A DNA stretch of 64,000 nt from Rhodobacterales bacterium (GCA_026400355.1 JAPLPE010000021.1:1-64000); one strand, 5' to 3'; shown: positions 8,855 to 21,277, counted from the stretch's first letter. Made by a program: numbers and translations. Notes: generated by a model not told the origin, from the letters alone.

Positions 8855-9289
8855 CTATACTGGCGGCAGATCGCCCAGAATGACCGAACGGTCCTCCTCA
8901 TCCTCGATCTCGGCCGCCGCTGCACGCGCCAGCATCGCATGATCCTGCGCCGAATCGACATCCCCCGCCGCCCGGTAGGCCCGCGCCAGCCCCTCATGCG
9001 CCGAGGCGAGCAGGAACAGATCTTCAACCTCCTCCGCCCGCCGCAGCGATTCGAGCGCATGGCGCAAAGCCGCCTCGCCATGCCCCAAAGTCGCATAAAC
9101 CCGCGAGATCTGCCATTCTCCGATGGCCCATTCCCGGGCGCCGCCCGCCTCTTGCCAATGGGCGCGGCTGGCATGGGCATAGTGGATCATCTGCATATCC
9201 TCACCCGCCGTGCGGTCTGTCCGGTCAAGCAAACCCCATGTCGCGTTGAAATAGCGGGCCGCAAATGCCCGGTGATCGTCCTGAGTCAT
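8855..9289 (-). CDS. TPR-like conserved protein of unknown function
   Basis: 144 residues starting at MTQDDHRAF (ATG 9289), preceded by a weak AGGGTGG; an ATG at 9307 would add six residues. The body is a row of helices with TPR-like spacing (WQISRVYATLGHGEAALRHA, then HEGLARAYRAAGDVDSA). No catalytic motif is seen. Similar proteins are, to my knowledge, widespread in proteobacteria as uncharacterised proteins. It lies upstream of usp on the same strand, about 70 bp apart, and could share a transcript. Confidence 0.75.
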   Translation of the reverse strand: MTQDDHRAFAARYFNATWGLLDRTDRTAGEDMQMIHYAHASRAHWQEAGGAREWAIGEWQISRVYATLGHGEAALRHALESLRRAEEVEDLFLLASAHEGLARAYRAAGDVDSAQDHAMLARAAAAEIEDEEDRSVILGDLPPV

Positions 9290-9555
9290 GGAACCACCCT
9301 GTGTCATCTGGCCCCATCCTGACGGTGTTTCCCCGGAAAGCAAAGGCGCGTCCGGGTGGGGTAACCCGGACGCGCTGACATCGGCAGGGGAATTGCCGAC
9401 GGTCCCTGGCAAATCGTCTGGCAGCAGGGACGCCGATGTTCGGAACGGACAACTCCGCCATCAGCAGTGGGCGACCGGGGAAGCCGCCTAAGGAAGGATT
9501 GTCCGGCGACGGAAACGCTTTTGTGACGTCGGAGACTTATCCCCAACATTCTTCA

Positions 9556-10038
9556 TCACGCCTCGGTCAGCAGTTTCCGCAGATCGAACCGGCTGTTGAC
9601 CATGGCAAGTTTGCCTTCCACATCGCGAGGCCATTCCGCCTCGGGTCGGTCGCGGCAAAGCTCCACCCCATTCTGATCCGGATCGCGCAGATAGATCGCC
9701 TCGCTCACACCGTGATCGGCCGCACCATCAATAGGAATGCCCGCTGAAATCGCCCGTTGCAGGACCTGCGCCAGCGACTTGCGGTCAGGATATAGAAACG
9801 CCGTGTGATACAGCCCCGGATGCCCCGGAGGCGGCGGCTGAGCGCCCGCACTTTCCCATGTGTTCAACCCGATATGGTGGTGATACCCGCCCGCCGACAG
9901 AAATGCCGCCTGCGGCCCATAGCGCTGCGTCACTTCAAAACCCAGAACACCCGAATAAAACTCAATCGCACGATCCAGATCGGCAACCTTGAGGTGGACA
10001 TGGCCGACACGCGTGGCGGCAGGGGCGAGAGAGGACAT
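9556..10038 (-). CDS. VOC-family (glyoxalase/dioxygenase-like) protein
   Basis: 160 residues starting at ATG 10038, which follows an AGGAG ribosome-binding site; the reading frame extends further upstream without support. A vicinal-oxygen-chelate fold is indicated by VGHVHLKVADLDRAIEFY, a YHHHIGLN segment and VELCRDR. His in VHLKV, His in YHHH and Glu in GVELC are candidate metal ligands. The pattern is close to catechol-2,3-dioxygenase-like VOC proteins (CatE-type), but the substrate is unknown. The 258-bp gap to the next gene at 10297 contains nothing I can name. Confidence 0.82.
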   Translation of the reverse strand: MSSLAPAATRVGHVHLKVADLDRAIEFYSGVLGFEVTQRYGPQAAFLSAGGYHHHIGLNTWESAGAQPPPPGHPGLYHTAFLYPDRKSLAQVLQRAISAGIPIDGAADHGVSEAIYLRDPDQNGVELCRDRPEAEWPRDVEGKLAMVNSRFDLRKLLTEA

Positions 10039-10296
10039 CGGACGACTCCTTGTTTGGCAGCCCTCAGATAGTAACTTTCTCGCAGCGCACACAGTCGCTA
10101 TTTCTGTCGTTGATTGGTGCATGAATGCATAGGTCACCACAAAGTGTGGCTCTTCTTCTGGTAGAATCCACTGAAATCCCCCAGTACGGTCCGCTCCGCG
10201 CCCGCCTTTCCGTGTTCGGAGCCAGATGACAAGCTATCAGTACCGGTTCATCCTGCACCGCAACATCTCTCCCGTGGTCCAAGAAAGGGGTCGCCC

Positions 10297-10683
10297 ATGT
10301 CATGCCGCAGCCTGCCCGACCGTATGGGCTACCGCCCCGGCCAGCGCGCCCGCATCCTTGGCCTGCCCGAAGGCTTCACCCTCTTCGCGGCCCTGACCAC
10401 CGGCGACCCCGCAGACTGGCACGCAGCCTTCGTTCGCGACGCTTCGGCCATCGCCGCCGCCGTCCCGGTCCTCGTGCCGGGCTATCAGCGCAGCCAACAC
10501 CTCTGGTTCTGCTACCCCAAACTCTCGGGCAGCATCCGCACCGACATCACCCGCGACAAGGGTTGGGACCCGCTAAAGGCGCTTGACCTTCTTCCTGTGA
10601 CGCAAGTCGCCGTGGACGAGACATGGTCCGCGCTGCGGTTCCGTTACCGGGACGAGATCAAGACGCTGACGCGAAAGTTCTAG
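10297..10683 (+). CDS. DUF3052-like conserved protein
   Basis: 128 residues. The C-terminal block (a PKLSGSIRTDITRDKGW segment, then VAVDETWSALRFR) resembles DUF3052-type proteins, and the N-terminus has YRPGQRARILGLP. No function is known to me. An AAGGGG ribosome-binding site sits just before the ATG at 10297. It converges on trpS across a hairpin-rich gap. Confidence 0.7.
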   Translation: MSCRSLPDRMGYRPGQRARILGLPEGFTLFAALTTGDPADWHAAFVRDASAIAAAVPVLVPGYQRSQHLWFCYPKLSGSIRTDITRDKGWDPLKALDLLPVTQVAVDETWSALRFRYRDEIKTLTRKF

Positions 10684-10688
10684 GGGAT

Positions 10689-10950
10689 GGGAGATGGGTT
10701 TCACCCACCTGGCAGGCAAAGACGCGCGGGCTCAAGCATGCATTTGCCCCTGCCGGGCCACAATGACCAAGGCCATCGCCTTGGTCACATTGCGACTCAG
10801 ACGCCTTCCGTCTGGACGCCATAGCGTTCGGCCGGCCCCCGCCGGGGAAGGGGCCGGTCTTCTGCAAGGCTAGCGGAACCGGGGCCGGACAATACGCCGT
10901 AATTCAGCGGGGCGGTGCCTCCACTGGAGGCCCGGCCCCGCTCAGCCTGA
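10689..10950. other. Hairpin-dense intergenic region
   Basis: This gap of about 300 bp between two convergent genes holds no coding sequence but a run of strong inverted repeats: 10693-10710 (ATGGGT/ACCCA-type), 10711-10754 (GGCAGG-CAAA against TTTG-CCTGCC), 10764-10787 (a perfect 10-bp stem TGACCAAGGC with a CATC loop), 10798-10814 (CAGACG/CGTCTG), 10830-10857 (CCGGCCCC/GGGGCCGG), and a dispersed palindrome at 10906-10945. Several lack a U-run, so they are not all simple terminators. It may be a terminator cluster, a repeat hot spot or a structured RNA. Confidence 0.55.
10906..10945. repeat. Dispersed palindromic repeat, family A, copy 1
   Basis: The core GGTGCCTCCACTGGAGGCC is flanked by AGCGGGGC and GCCCCGCT arms, giving a near-perfect hairpin of about 17 bp. 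The same element recurs at 12840 and 56100. All copies are intergenic. Confidence 0.7.
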
Positions 10951-10988
10951 AGGTGCAAGACCGTTGAGTTAAGGCAGAGACCCGCCCC

Positions 10989-12008
10989 TCAGTTCCGCAA
11001 CATCCCCACGATATCATAAGTCCGCTTCAGGACCGGCGCCGCAATCGCCCGTGCCTTTTCGGCGCCCTGCCCAAGGATACGGTCAATCTCCGCCGGATCG
11101 GCCATCAGCCGCGCCATCTCGCCCGAAATCGGCGCCAGCTTCTCAACCGCCAGATCGGCCAGCAGCGGCTTGAACGTCCCCCATCCGGCCCCACCATGTT
11201 CGGCAATCACCGCTTCGGGCGTCATGTCGGACAGAGCGGCAAAGATATCGACCAGATTCTGCGCCTCGGGCCGCCCCTCCAGCCCCTCGACCTTCTCAGG
11301 CAGGGGGGCCGCATCGGTCCTGGCCTTCTTCAGCTTCTTCGAAATCGTATCCGCGTCATCAGTCATGTTGATGCGCTCCATGTCCGACTCGCCGGACTTG
11401 GACATCTTCTTGGTCCCGTCGCGCAGGTTCATCACCCGCGTCGCCGGCCCGTCGATCACAGGGGTCGTCAGCGGAAAGAAATCGACCTTGTAGTCATGGT
11501 TGAACTTGGCCGCGATGTCGCGCGTCAGTTCCACATGCTGCTTCTGATCCTCGCCCACCGGCACATGGGTCGCATGATACAACAGGATGTCCGCCGCCAT
11601 CAGCGACGGATAGGCATAAAGCCCCAGTGACTGCTTCTCTGCATTCGCGCCGGCCTTTTCCTTGAACTGCGTCATCCGGTTCATCCAGCCGACGCGCGCA
11701 ACACAGTTGAAGATCCAGCCAAGCTCGGCATGTTCATGCACCTGGCTCTGGTTGAACAGCACCGACTTCGCAGGATCGATCCCCGCCGCAAGATAGCCCG
11801 CCGCAACCTCGCGCGTCGCATTGCGCAGATCGACCGGATCCTGCCAGACGGTGATCGCGTGCAGATCGACCACGCAATAGATCGTCTCGAACGCAGGTCC
11901 CTGCATCCCCACGAACCGCTTGATCGCGCCCAGATAGTTGCCCAGCGTCAGCCCGCCCGACGGCTTGATGCCGGAAAACACGCGTGGTGTGAATTTCGCT
12001 TCGGTCAT
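10989..12008 (-). CDS. trpS: Tryptophan--tRNA ligase
   Basis: A 339-residue class I aminoacyl-tRNA synthetase that charges tRNA-Trp. The N-terminal [18 protein letters not shown] contains the HIGH-equivalent TLGNYLG; KMSKS occurs as [10 protein letters not shown] in the expected place. Length fits bacterial TrpS. ATG 12008 is chosen because homology starts at [13 protein letters not shown]; an in-frame extension to 12086 has no support and would overlap the divergent gene's upstream region. Confidence 0.95.
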   Translation of the reverse strand: MTEAKFTPRVFSGIKPSGGLTLGNYLGAIKRFVGMQGPAFETIYCVVDLHAITVWQDPVDLRNATREVAAGYLAAGIDPAKSVLFNQSQVHEHAELGWIFNCVARVGWMNRMTQFKEKAGANAEKQSLGLYAYPSLMAADILLYHATHVPVGEDQKQHVELTRDIAAKFNHDYKVDFFPLTTPVIDGPATRVMNLRDGTKKMSKSGESDMERINMTDDADTISKKLKKARTDAAPLPEKVEGLEGRPEAQNLVDIFAALSDMTPEAVIAEHGGAGWGTFKPLLADLAVEKLAPISGEMARLMADPAEIDRILGQGAEKARAIAAPVLKRTYDIVGMLRN

Positions 12009-12112
12009 GGCACCGGTCCTGCGCAATCTGAGGGGGGCTGGATTTGAGGGTCTGGCTGGCATACCCATGCGCCGTTGCCCCGTCAAGCGACGGGGCCCGA
12101 AGGCGAGGGCCC

Positions 12113-12790
12113 ATGCAGAACGAGTATCCTGTCAACCCGATCCCCCCCGTGGTGATCGCGCTTTTCGCGGTCATTGCCGTGATAGAGGCTGCGCTGAGCC
12201 TCGCCTCTGCCGGGATGATCGGCGGTCCGGTAGGCATCGGCTGGCGGGTCGCGGCCATCGAGGACTACGCCTTCTCTCCCGCCGTCTGGGAACAAGTCAC
12301 CGTCGCGGGCAACATGTCCTTCGACATGCTCAAGCGCTTCGTCACCTACCCCTTCGTCCACGGCAGCTTCACCCAGGCCCTCTTCGGTGCCGCCCTTGTC
12401 CTCGCGTTGGGCAAGTTTGTGGGCGAGGTGTTCCACCCGATCGCCGTGCTGGTGCTCTTCTTCGCCTCCTCCATCGCAGGGGCTGCGGCCTTTGGCATCT
12501 TCGTGAACCAGAACATCCCGCTCTTCGGTGCCTATCCCCCGATCTACGGCTTCATCGGCGCCTACAGCTATATCCTCTGGCTCCGTCTAGGTCAGACCGG
12601 CGGCAATCAGCTTCAGGCCTTCCGCATGATCGGCTTCCTGATGGCGCTGCAACTTTTCTACGCGCTGATTTTCGGCAACCAACCCTTCTGGATCGCCGAC
12701 GTCGCAGGCTTTGTCGCGGGCTTCGCTATCTCCATTGTCATCTCTCCCGGTGGCTGGACCAAGTTCATGCAGCGCGTGCGCAGCAGGTAA
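12113..12790 (+). CDS. Rhomboid-family membrane protein lacking the catalytic serine
   Basis: 225 residues, six or so hydrophobic helices, with the rhomboid fold order ([15 protein letters not shown], then [19 protein letters not shown], then [10 protein letters not shown]). Where active rhomboids carry GxSG, this protein has a GAYPPIYG segment with no serine, so it is probably a non-proteolytic rhomboid-like protein. I recall similar Rhodobacteraceae proteins with the same change. ATG 12113 follows a GGCGAGGG ribosome-binding site. It is divergent from trpS with a gap of about 100 bp. Confidence 0.75.
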   Translation: MQNEYPVNPIPPVVIALFAVIAVIEAALSLASAGMIGGPVGIGWRVAAIEDYAFSPAVWEQVTVAGNMSFDMLKRFVTYPFVHGSFTQALFGAALVLALGKFVGEVFHPIAVLVLFFASSIAGAAAFGIFVNQNIPLFGAYPPIYGFIGAYSYILWLRLGQTGGNQLQAFRMIGFLMALQLFYALIFGNQPFWIADVAGFVAGFAISIVISPGGWTKFMQRVRSR

Positions 12791-12839
12791 GTGCACAGCC
12801 TTCGGGCGGTCCGTGACAGGGTGATGATCTGAATGGGAT

Positions 12840-12874
12840 TGGCGGTGCCTCCAGTGGAGGCACCGCCCCGCTCA
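12840..12874. repeat. Dispersed palindromic repeat, family A, copy 2
   Basis: A perfect inverted repeat around GGTGCCTCCAGTGGAGGCACC, extended by CGCCCCGCTCA on the right. It is preceded by GATCTGAA, as copy 3 is preceded by GATCTGAG. It lies between the rhomboid-like gene and the IS481 relic. Confidence 0.75.
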
Positions 12875-12939
12875 CCCTCCACCGCCTCCACCGGCCGCCG
12901 TTCCCCAAACCTCGCATGAGGCCAGCCTCTGCACCGGCA

Positions 12940-13214
12940 ACGGGCTGACCAAGCCCAACCATCCCTGGACCAACGGACAGGTCGAGAGAATGAACCGCAC
13001 CATCAAAGATGCGACGGTCAAGCGATACCACTACGACGACCATGCCCAGCTGCGCGCGCATCTCGCCGACTTCCTGGCGGCCTACAACTTCGCTCGAAGG
13101 CTGAAGACGCCGAACGGGCTCACGCCCTACGAATACATCTGCAAAATCTGGACATCAGAGCCGGATCGATTCATCCTCGACCCGATCCACCAGATGCCGG
13201 GACCGAACACCTAG
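12940..13214 (+). mobile_element. IS481-family transposase relic (C-terminal third)
   Basis: The reading frame encodes NHPWTNGQVERMNRTIKDAT, with the third catalytic acidic residue (Glu in GQVERMNRT) of the DDE domain, and continues to a normal IS481 C-terminus (MPGPNT, stop 13212-13214). Upstream of about 12940 the similarity ends, so the first two catalytic residues are missing and the element is dead. Its stop lies one base from the carB stop on the other strand, which leaves no room for the right terminal repeat. Confidence 0.8.
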
Positions 13215-13215
13215 T

Positions 13216-16545
<3,330 letters not shown>

Positions 16546-16629
16546 GGCAGACCCCCGGGATACGGCAAATTGTCGGGGTTATAGCCATGCGGGGTGTGGG
16601 CGCAACCCCGGAAGCGGGGCCATGAAAAA

Positions 16630-16653
16630 ACGGCCGGGGATAACCCCGGCCGT
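16630..16653 (-). terminator. Intrinsic terminator, minus strand
   Basis: A perfect 10-bp stem, ACGGCCGGGG/CCCCGGCCGT, with a 4-base loop, followed on the minus strand by TTTTTT. It ends transcription of the SRPBCC gene at 16670-17143 before carB. Confidence 0.88.
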
Positions 16654-16669
16654 GTCGCCGCTGGCGGCC

Positions 16670-17143
16670 TCAGCCCCCGGCCAGCAGGTCGTCCAGCCCG
16701 TCGAACTGTTCGGGATAACCGCTCGTGCTGCCCGAGGCGACAGCCTCGTCTGCGGCTTCCTTGCTGGGGTATTTGTCGTGCAGAACCTGCCGGGTCTTGC
16801 CGCCCAGATCCTCGAACGTCAGGGTCGTGACTGATCCGTCAGGGCTTTCTTCGTTCGTCCAGACGATGCGGGAATTCGGGATGACCTCAAGATAGCGACC
16901 GTGGAACGCCATTGGCTGTTGAAAGGAGGGGTGCGCAAACACGAAACGATAGGTACCGCCGGTCCGCGCGTCGATCTCGCAGGACAGCATCGTCATGCCA
17001 AAGCTTTACGGCACCCACCAGCGCTGCATCAGCGCTGCCGTCGTCCAGGCTTCGAAGACAAGATGGGGCGGGGCGTCGAAATGGCGCGTCACCACCAGTT
17101 CCGTGTCGGAAACGCGTTCCGTCGTCGTGATCTGTTTGGTCAT
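16670..17143 (-). pseudogene. SRPBCC (AHSA1-type) protein with in-frame stop
   Basis: The frame from ATG 17143 gives MTKQITTTERVSDTELVV, a Bet v1/AHSA1-like start (FDAPPHLVFEAWTTA, LMQRWWVP), then a TAA at 17006-17008 where Lys is usual in the VPKSFG motif, then continues in frame to a normal C-terminus (EQFDGLDDLLAGG) at 16670. One A-to-T change explains it. Internal restart at ATG 16996 would lack the first 49 residues of the fold. The gene overlaps the ArsR-type gene by 4 nt; such ArsR/SRPBCC pairs are common. Function was probably small-ligand binding; unknown. Confidence 0.8.
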
Positions 17144-17514
17144 GTGTCCCTTGGTCCTTCTTTCGCGGCATCGCGCAGTTTCAGTTCGGCCAGCACGTCA
17201 TCAAGTTCCTCAAACCGCGCAGACCAGAGCGCGCAGTAGGTGGCGAGCCATGTGGCCTCGGCCTCCAACCGGGCAGAGCCAAGGCGGCAGGCCCGCACGC
17301 GACCCTGCTTTTCCGTGGCGACAAGGCCCGCGCGTTCAAGAACGCCGATGTGTTTCTTCATCCCCGTCAGCGTCATGCCGAATGCGGTGGCGAGTTCGGT
17401 GACCGTCGCATCCGATTGTCCCGGCAGTTCAAGCACACCGCGCCGCGACGGATCGGCGAGGGCGGCGAAGGTTTGATCAAGGGAGAGGGCATAACTGTGA
17501 ACCTTGTGGTTCAG
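17140..17514 (-). CDS. ArsR-type winged-helix regulator with no canonical start codon
   Basis: Homology starts at LDQTFAALADPSRRGVLEL and covers the winged helix (VTELATAFGMTLTGMKKHIG, then LERAGLVATEKQGRVRACRL). No ATG, GTG or TTG lies in frame ahead of it; the best boundary is CTG at 17514 (encoding LNHKVHSYALSL). The usual family start MNHMV suggests both Met codons were altered. A GTG at 17436 would delete the first helices. It is placed directly before the interrupted SRPBCC gene. It may be a pseudogene. Confidence 0.6.
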   Translation of the reverse strand: MNHKVHSYALSLDQTFAALADPSRRGVLELPGQSDATVTELATAFGMTLTGMKKHIGVLERAGLVATEKQGRVRACRLGSARLEAEATWLATYCALWSARFEELDDVLAELKLRDAAKEGPRDT

Positions 17515-17565
17515 CGTAAGCGGCCGGGCTTGGGCCTGACAACCCCTTCAAGCCTTTGCACAATG

Positions 17566-17593
17566 AAAAAGGGCCGGAAGTTCCCCCGGCCCT
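17566..17593 (-). terminator. Intrinsic terminator, minus strand
   Basis: Stem AGGGCCGG/CCGGCCCT with an 8-base loop at 17570-17593, followed on the minus strand by a U-run (TTTTT at 17570-17566). It terminates the permease transcript ending at 17615. Confidence 0.85.
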
Positions 17594-17614
17594 GATCCGT
17601 TGATTTGCGTTTCG

Positions 17615-19171
17615 TTAGGCGACCTCGCCCACGGCCCTTTCGGCTGCGGCGATGATCGCCTTGCGCTTGGCGATCTCGTCACCAATCGGCGGGCCCTTGA
17701 AGCGGCGGCCTTCGACCGCAACCCACAGGATAAGCGCCAGCGCGATAAAGCCCAGAACCACGTAAAGCACCCGTTCGTTGGGCGGTGCCACGGCGATGAA
17801 CAGGATCACGCCCATGCCGACGATGGCCAGAACCGTCACCAGTTTGTAAACGCCTGCGGACATTGCCCAAGGGCCGGGGTTAGGCCATTTCGGCGTGCCA
17901 TAGGCGAAAAGGCCCGCCACCAGAGGAACTGTGAACGACAGGAACAGGAACACGAGGGTCGAGTTTACGACGATCACATAGATTGAGGTCCCGTCGAGCT
18001 TGATTGATAGCGCAAGCACCACATAAAGGATGCACAGCACCGTTGCGGTCCAGATCGCCGCGACGGGCGTCCTGTACCTGGGCGACACCGAAGCGAGAGT
18101 CTTGGACCCGATCGGCATGCCGTCGTCGCGGGAGAAGGCGAAGAGCATCCGGCTGGCCGAGGTGACCGTCGCGAGGCCGCACAGCAACTGGGCAATGAGG
18201 ATGCCCAGATAAAGCACGGTCTTGAGCCCCTGCGGCATGATCGTATCCATCGTGCCAAAGAACATGCCCCATCCCTGACCGGCCGCAACAGCCATATCCG
18301 GGATAGCCAGCGTGATCGCGCAGATCATCACCCAACCAACCAGCGACGAGGCGACGACGGCATTCACGATACCCTTGGGAACTGACGAGGCAGCGCCTTT
18401 GGTTTCCTCGGAAGTATGCGCCGAAGCGTCATATCCGGTGATCGTATAGACCGGCAGCAGCAGACAGAGCAGGAACAGATAGCCCATATTGTCGTTGGCC
18501 GGGAAGACATTGCCGCCCGCCTCGCCCGAGAAGTTGGTGAACGTCCAAAGCCGCGAAAAATCGATGGCGGGCGCGAACCAAAGGCAGGCCACGACCAGAA
18601 CTGCGGTCGTTGCAAAGATGATATAGCCAGAGATGTCGGTCAGCATCGTCGTGACCTTGATCCCCAGATGGTTCAGCAGCGCCTGCGCGGCCGTTATCAC
18701 CGCCACAAAGATCACGACCTGCGTGTCGGTGCCTGTAAAGCCGATGAGAGATCCGAAGGTCCCTGCAAAGAAGTAGGCTGTCCCGATGTTGATTGCCCCC
18801 AGAACCGTGATAAGGCCCAGAAGGTTCAGCCAAGCCGTCAGCCAGCCCCAGAACCGGTTCCCCAGAATCGAGGCCCAGTGATAAAGACCCCCGGCCGTCG
18901 GAAAGGCCGAGGCAATCTGGGCCATTGCGAGGGCGAACATGCCCGAAAGCAGGCAGCCCACGATCCATCCGATACCGGCGCCAGCACCGCCGACCGAAGA
19001 AATCGCCTGCGCGAAGGAGTTGATCCCACCCGACAGGATGCAGATGATCGAGAACGAGATTGCGAAGTTCGAGAATTTCGACATGGAGCGCGACAGTTCC
19101 TGCGCATAGCCCATGCCGTGGAGGACTTTGATGTCCTCATGCTTGTCCTTGTCTGAATAGTCGTCTGCCAT
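17615..19171 (-). CDS. APC-family amino-acid permease
   Basis: A 518-residue inner-membrane transporter with about 12 to 14 hydrophobic helices. The cytoplasmic start KVLHGMGYAQELSRSMSKF leads into helix 1 (FAISFSIICILSGGINSF), the unwound-helix region of the APC fold. The motif GYDASAHTSEETKGAASSVP is typical of GABA/choline-type permeases of the APC superfamily. The substrate is probably an amino acid or amine; not determinable here. It has its own terminator and a 231-bp upstream gap shared with divergent pabB; that gap contains a perfect TTGCGTCGCAA palindrome at 19310-19320. Confidence 0.9.
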   Translation of the reverse strand: MADDYSDKDKHEDIKVLHGMGYAQELSRSMSKFSNFAISFSIICILSGGINSFAQAISSVGGAGAGIGWIVGCLLSGMFALAMAQIASAFPTAGGLYHWASILGNRFWGWLTAWLNLLGLITVLGAINIGTAYFFAGTFGSLIGFTGTDTQVVIFVAVITAAQALLNHLGIKVTTMLTDISGYIIFATTAVLVVACLWFAPAIDFSRLWTFTNFSGEAGGNVFPANDNMGYLFLLCLLLPVYTITGYDASAHTSEETKGAASSVPKGIVNAVVASSLVGWVMICAITLAIPDMAVAAGQGWGMFFGTMDTIMPQGLKTVLYLGILIAQLLCGLATVTSASRMLFAFSRDDGMPIGSKTLASVSPRYRTPVAAIWTATVLCILYVVLALSIKLDGTSIYVIVVNSTLVFLFLSFTVPLVAGLFAYGTPKWPNPGPWAMSAGVYKLVTVLAIVGMGVILFIAVAPPNERVLYVVLGFIALALILWVAVEGRRFKGPPIGDEIAKRKAIIAAAERAVGEVA

Positions 19172-19402
19172 GGCTTGTCACTTCCCCGTTGGCTTGTTTT
19201 CCGGACCGCTTCATTGGCGGTCCTGCGCTCACTCAAGCTGTTGAACGACTGTTCGGCAAGCCGTAGCTCGACCGGAGCAGCGCGGGATGTGACGGTATTG
19301 TCGCTTTTCTTGCGTCGCAAAACACGGAAAAGGGGCGGGAAAGGTAGGTGCGCTGCCTGTTTGTTGCGCTAGACCCCCAACCAAGGCGGGGAGAGACCGA
19401 AC

Positions 19403-20542
19403 GTGATACTGATGGAACATGGGCCTGCGGGCGGGCCTGCGCTGTTTGACGGCGCAGAGCAGGTCCTCGTGGCGCATGCGGCCGACGGGGTCGCGGGCGT
19501 GCTGGCCGATTGTGACGCGGCGCGGGCGCGGGGGCGCTGGGTTGCCGGGTATCTGGCCTATGAAGCAGGCTATGCGTTCGAACCGCGTTTGCTGCCGCTG
19601 ATGCCCGCCACGCGGCCGGGGCCGCTGGTCGTCATGGGTGTGTTTGACGCGCCGCTGCCGGCCGAGGCCATGCTGGCGCAGATGGCAAAGGAGGGCAGGA
19701 TCACGCATATGGCGGCTCCAGTGCCGACCATCAGCCGTGCTGCCTATGATGCCGCCATGGGCCGGGTGCGCGATTACATTGCCTCGGGCGATTGCTATCA
19801 GATCAACCTGACCTTTCCGATGGCATCGCAACTCGTCTCGGGCGATGCCCTTGGCCTTTATGGTGCTTTGCGGCGGACCGGGCCGGTTGGGCATGGGGCC
19901 TTTGTCGATCTTGGCGTGGGGCCGATCGTCGTGTCGCGGTCGCCCGAGTTGTTCTTTCGGGCCGAGGCTGGCGGGCGGATCGTCACCCGACCGATGAAGG
20001 GAACTGCGCCGCGCGACCCCGATCCGGTGCGCGACGCGGCGATTGCGGCGGCACTGCAGGCGAGCGAAAAGGACCGGGCCGAAAACCTGATGATCGTTGA
20101 CCTGTTGCGCAACGACATCTCGCGCCTGTCCCGGGTCGGGTCGGTCAAGGTGCCTGCCCTTTTCGCGATGGAGCGCTATGCGACGGTGTACCAGATGACA
20201 TCGACCATTGTGGGCGATCTGGTTGAACCGCCGTCGATGGCGGCCCTGATGGCGGCCCTGTTTCCCTGCGGATCGGTGACCGGGGCGCCCAAGATCCGGG
20301 CGATGGAGATCATCTGCGAAGTCGAGGCGGAGGCCCGGGGAGTCTACTGCGGGGCTGTGGGGTGGATGGCACCGGACGGGCGAGCCGATTTTTCTGTGGC
20401 GATCCGCACGCTGTCGGTGACAGGCTGTGATATCGTCATGAACGTGGGTGGCGGGGTGGTGCACGATTCCACCGCCAAAGGCGAATGGGAGGAGGCGCTG
20501 TGGAAAGCGCGCTTCGTGAAGGCGGCCGTGACCCCAGTCTGA
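19403..20542 (+). CDS. pabB: Aminodeoxychorismate synthase component I
   Basis: A 379-residue chorismate-utilising enzyme. With PabA it converts chorismate and glutamine to 4-amino-4-deoxychorismate for folate. Motifs: YIASGDCYQINLTFP, the MKGTAPRDPDP loop with the Lys that distinguishes PabB-type enzymes, NDISRLSRVGSVKV, and PCGSVTGAPKIRAMEI. Start: GTG 19403 after a purine-rich GGGGAGAG; ATG 19412 is an alternative. It overlaps the aminotransferase-IV gene by 43 bp, giving the pabB-pabC pair in which the second product completes p-aminobenzoate formation. Confidence 0.93.
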   Translation: MILMEHGPAGGPALFDGAEQVLVAHAADGVAGVLADCDAARARGRWVAGYLAYEAGYAFEPRLLPLMPATRPGPLVVMGVFDAPLPAEAMLAQMAKEGRITHMAAPVPTISRAAYDAAMGRVRDYIASGDCYQINLTFPMASQLVSGDALGLYGALRRTGPVGHGAFVDLGVGPIVVSRSPELFFRAEAGGRIVTRPMKGTAPRDPDPVRDAAIAAALQASEKDRAENLMIVDLLRNDISRLSRVGSVKVPALFAMERYATVYQMTSTIVGDLVEPPSMAALMAALFPCGSVTGAPKIRAMEIICEVEAEARGVYCGAVGWMAPDGRADFSVAIRTLSVTGCDIVMNVGGGVVHDSTAKGEWEEALWKARFVKAAVTPV

Positions 20543-21135
20543 GGCTTATTGAAACGCTGTGCTGGAACGGGTCTGCGCTGGTGCGTGAGGACCTGCATCT
20601 TGCGCGGCTGAAGCGGTCGGCAAATCTGTTGGACTGGCCATGCAATGTGGAGGCAGGGCAGGCGTTGTTGCGCGCAGGGCGGGGGGCGGCGGCGCGGTTG
20701 CGGCTGACGCTGGACAGGGGCGGGCGGCTCGATCTAGCGGAAGGGCCTTTCGTGCCCGTGGCCGGGCCGTGGCGGCTGGGGTTGGCCGGGACTCGGTTGG
20801 CGTCGGATGACCCGTGGCTGGGGATCAAGACGACACGGCGGGCCGCCTATGACGCGGCGCGGGCCGCCCTGCCTGCGGGGATCGACGAGGTCGTGTTCCT
20901 GAACGAACGTGGCGAAGTCTGTGACGGGACGATCACGACGGTTTTCTTTGACCGCGGTGACGGGATGCGGACGCCACCGCTGACGGCGGGGCTTTTGCCC
21001 GGCGTGCTGCGCGAGGCGATGATTGGCGAAGGCCGGGTGGCCGAGGAAGTGCTGATGGGTGAGGACCTGCCGGCGGTGCGGGTTTGGGTCGGCAATTCGC
21101 TGCGGGGACTGATTCCTGCCATCTGGGCTGGTTGA
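20500..21135 (+). CDS. pabC: Aminotransferase class IV, probable aminodeoxychorismate lyase
   Basis: 211 residues of fold-type IV PLP enzymes. Start GTG 20500 follows GGAGGAGG by 4 nt. LIETLCWNG, IKTTRRAAYDAAR (with the likely PLP Lys), FLNERGEVCDGTITTVFF and LTAGLLPGVLRE are the usual blocks. It acts after PabB to release pyruvate and p-aminobenzoate. It is translationally coupled to pabB by the overlap. The protein is shorter than typical PabC (about 270), as in many Rhodobacteraceae pairs. Confidence 0.85.
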   Translation: MESALREGGRDPSLRLIETLCWNGSALVREDLHLARLKRSANLLDWPCNVEAGQALLRAGRGAAARLRLTLDRGGRLDLAEGPFVPVAGPWRLGLAGTRLASDDPWLGIKTTRRAAYDAARAALPAGIDEVVFLNERGEVCDGTITTVFFDRGDGMRTPPLTAGLLPGVLREAMIGEGRVAEEVLMGEDLPAVRVWVGNSLRGLIPAIWAG

Positions 21136-21234
21136 ACGGACAGAAGCCATCGGCGGGGATATTTGGGGCCGGAAGATGCTGCAGGGGTTGGAAAGAAGGG
21201 GAAGGCGCGTTCTGCAATGCGTCATTTTGATCCA

Positions 21235-21277
21235 TGTCAATCTGAATTGACACCATTGTTGTTAGGTTGAGTTTACA
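21235..21277 (+). promoter_or_regulatory. Tandem PpsR/CrtJ-type operator in front of the bchE relic
   Basis: Two perfect TGT-N12-ACA boxes: TGTCAATCTGAATTGACA at 21235-21252 and TGTTAGGTTGAGTTTACA at 21260-21277, separated by 7 bp. This is the recognised layout of CrtJ/PpsR binding sites in photosynthesis promoters. Box 1 carries a TTGACA -35-like hexamer, so a bound repressor would block polymerase. The downstream gene is broken. Confidence 0.8.
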
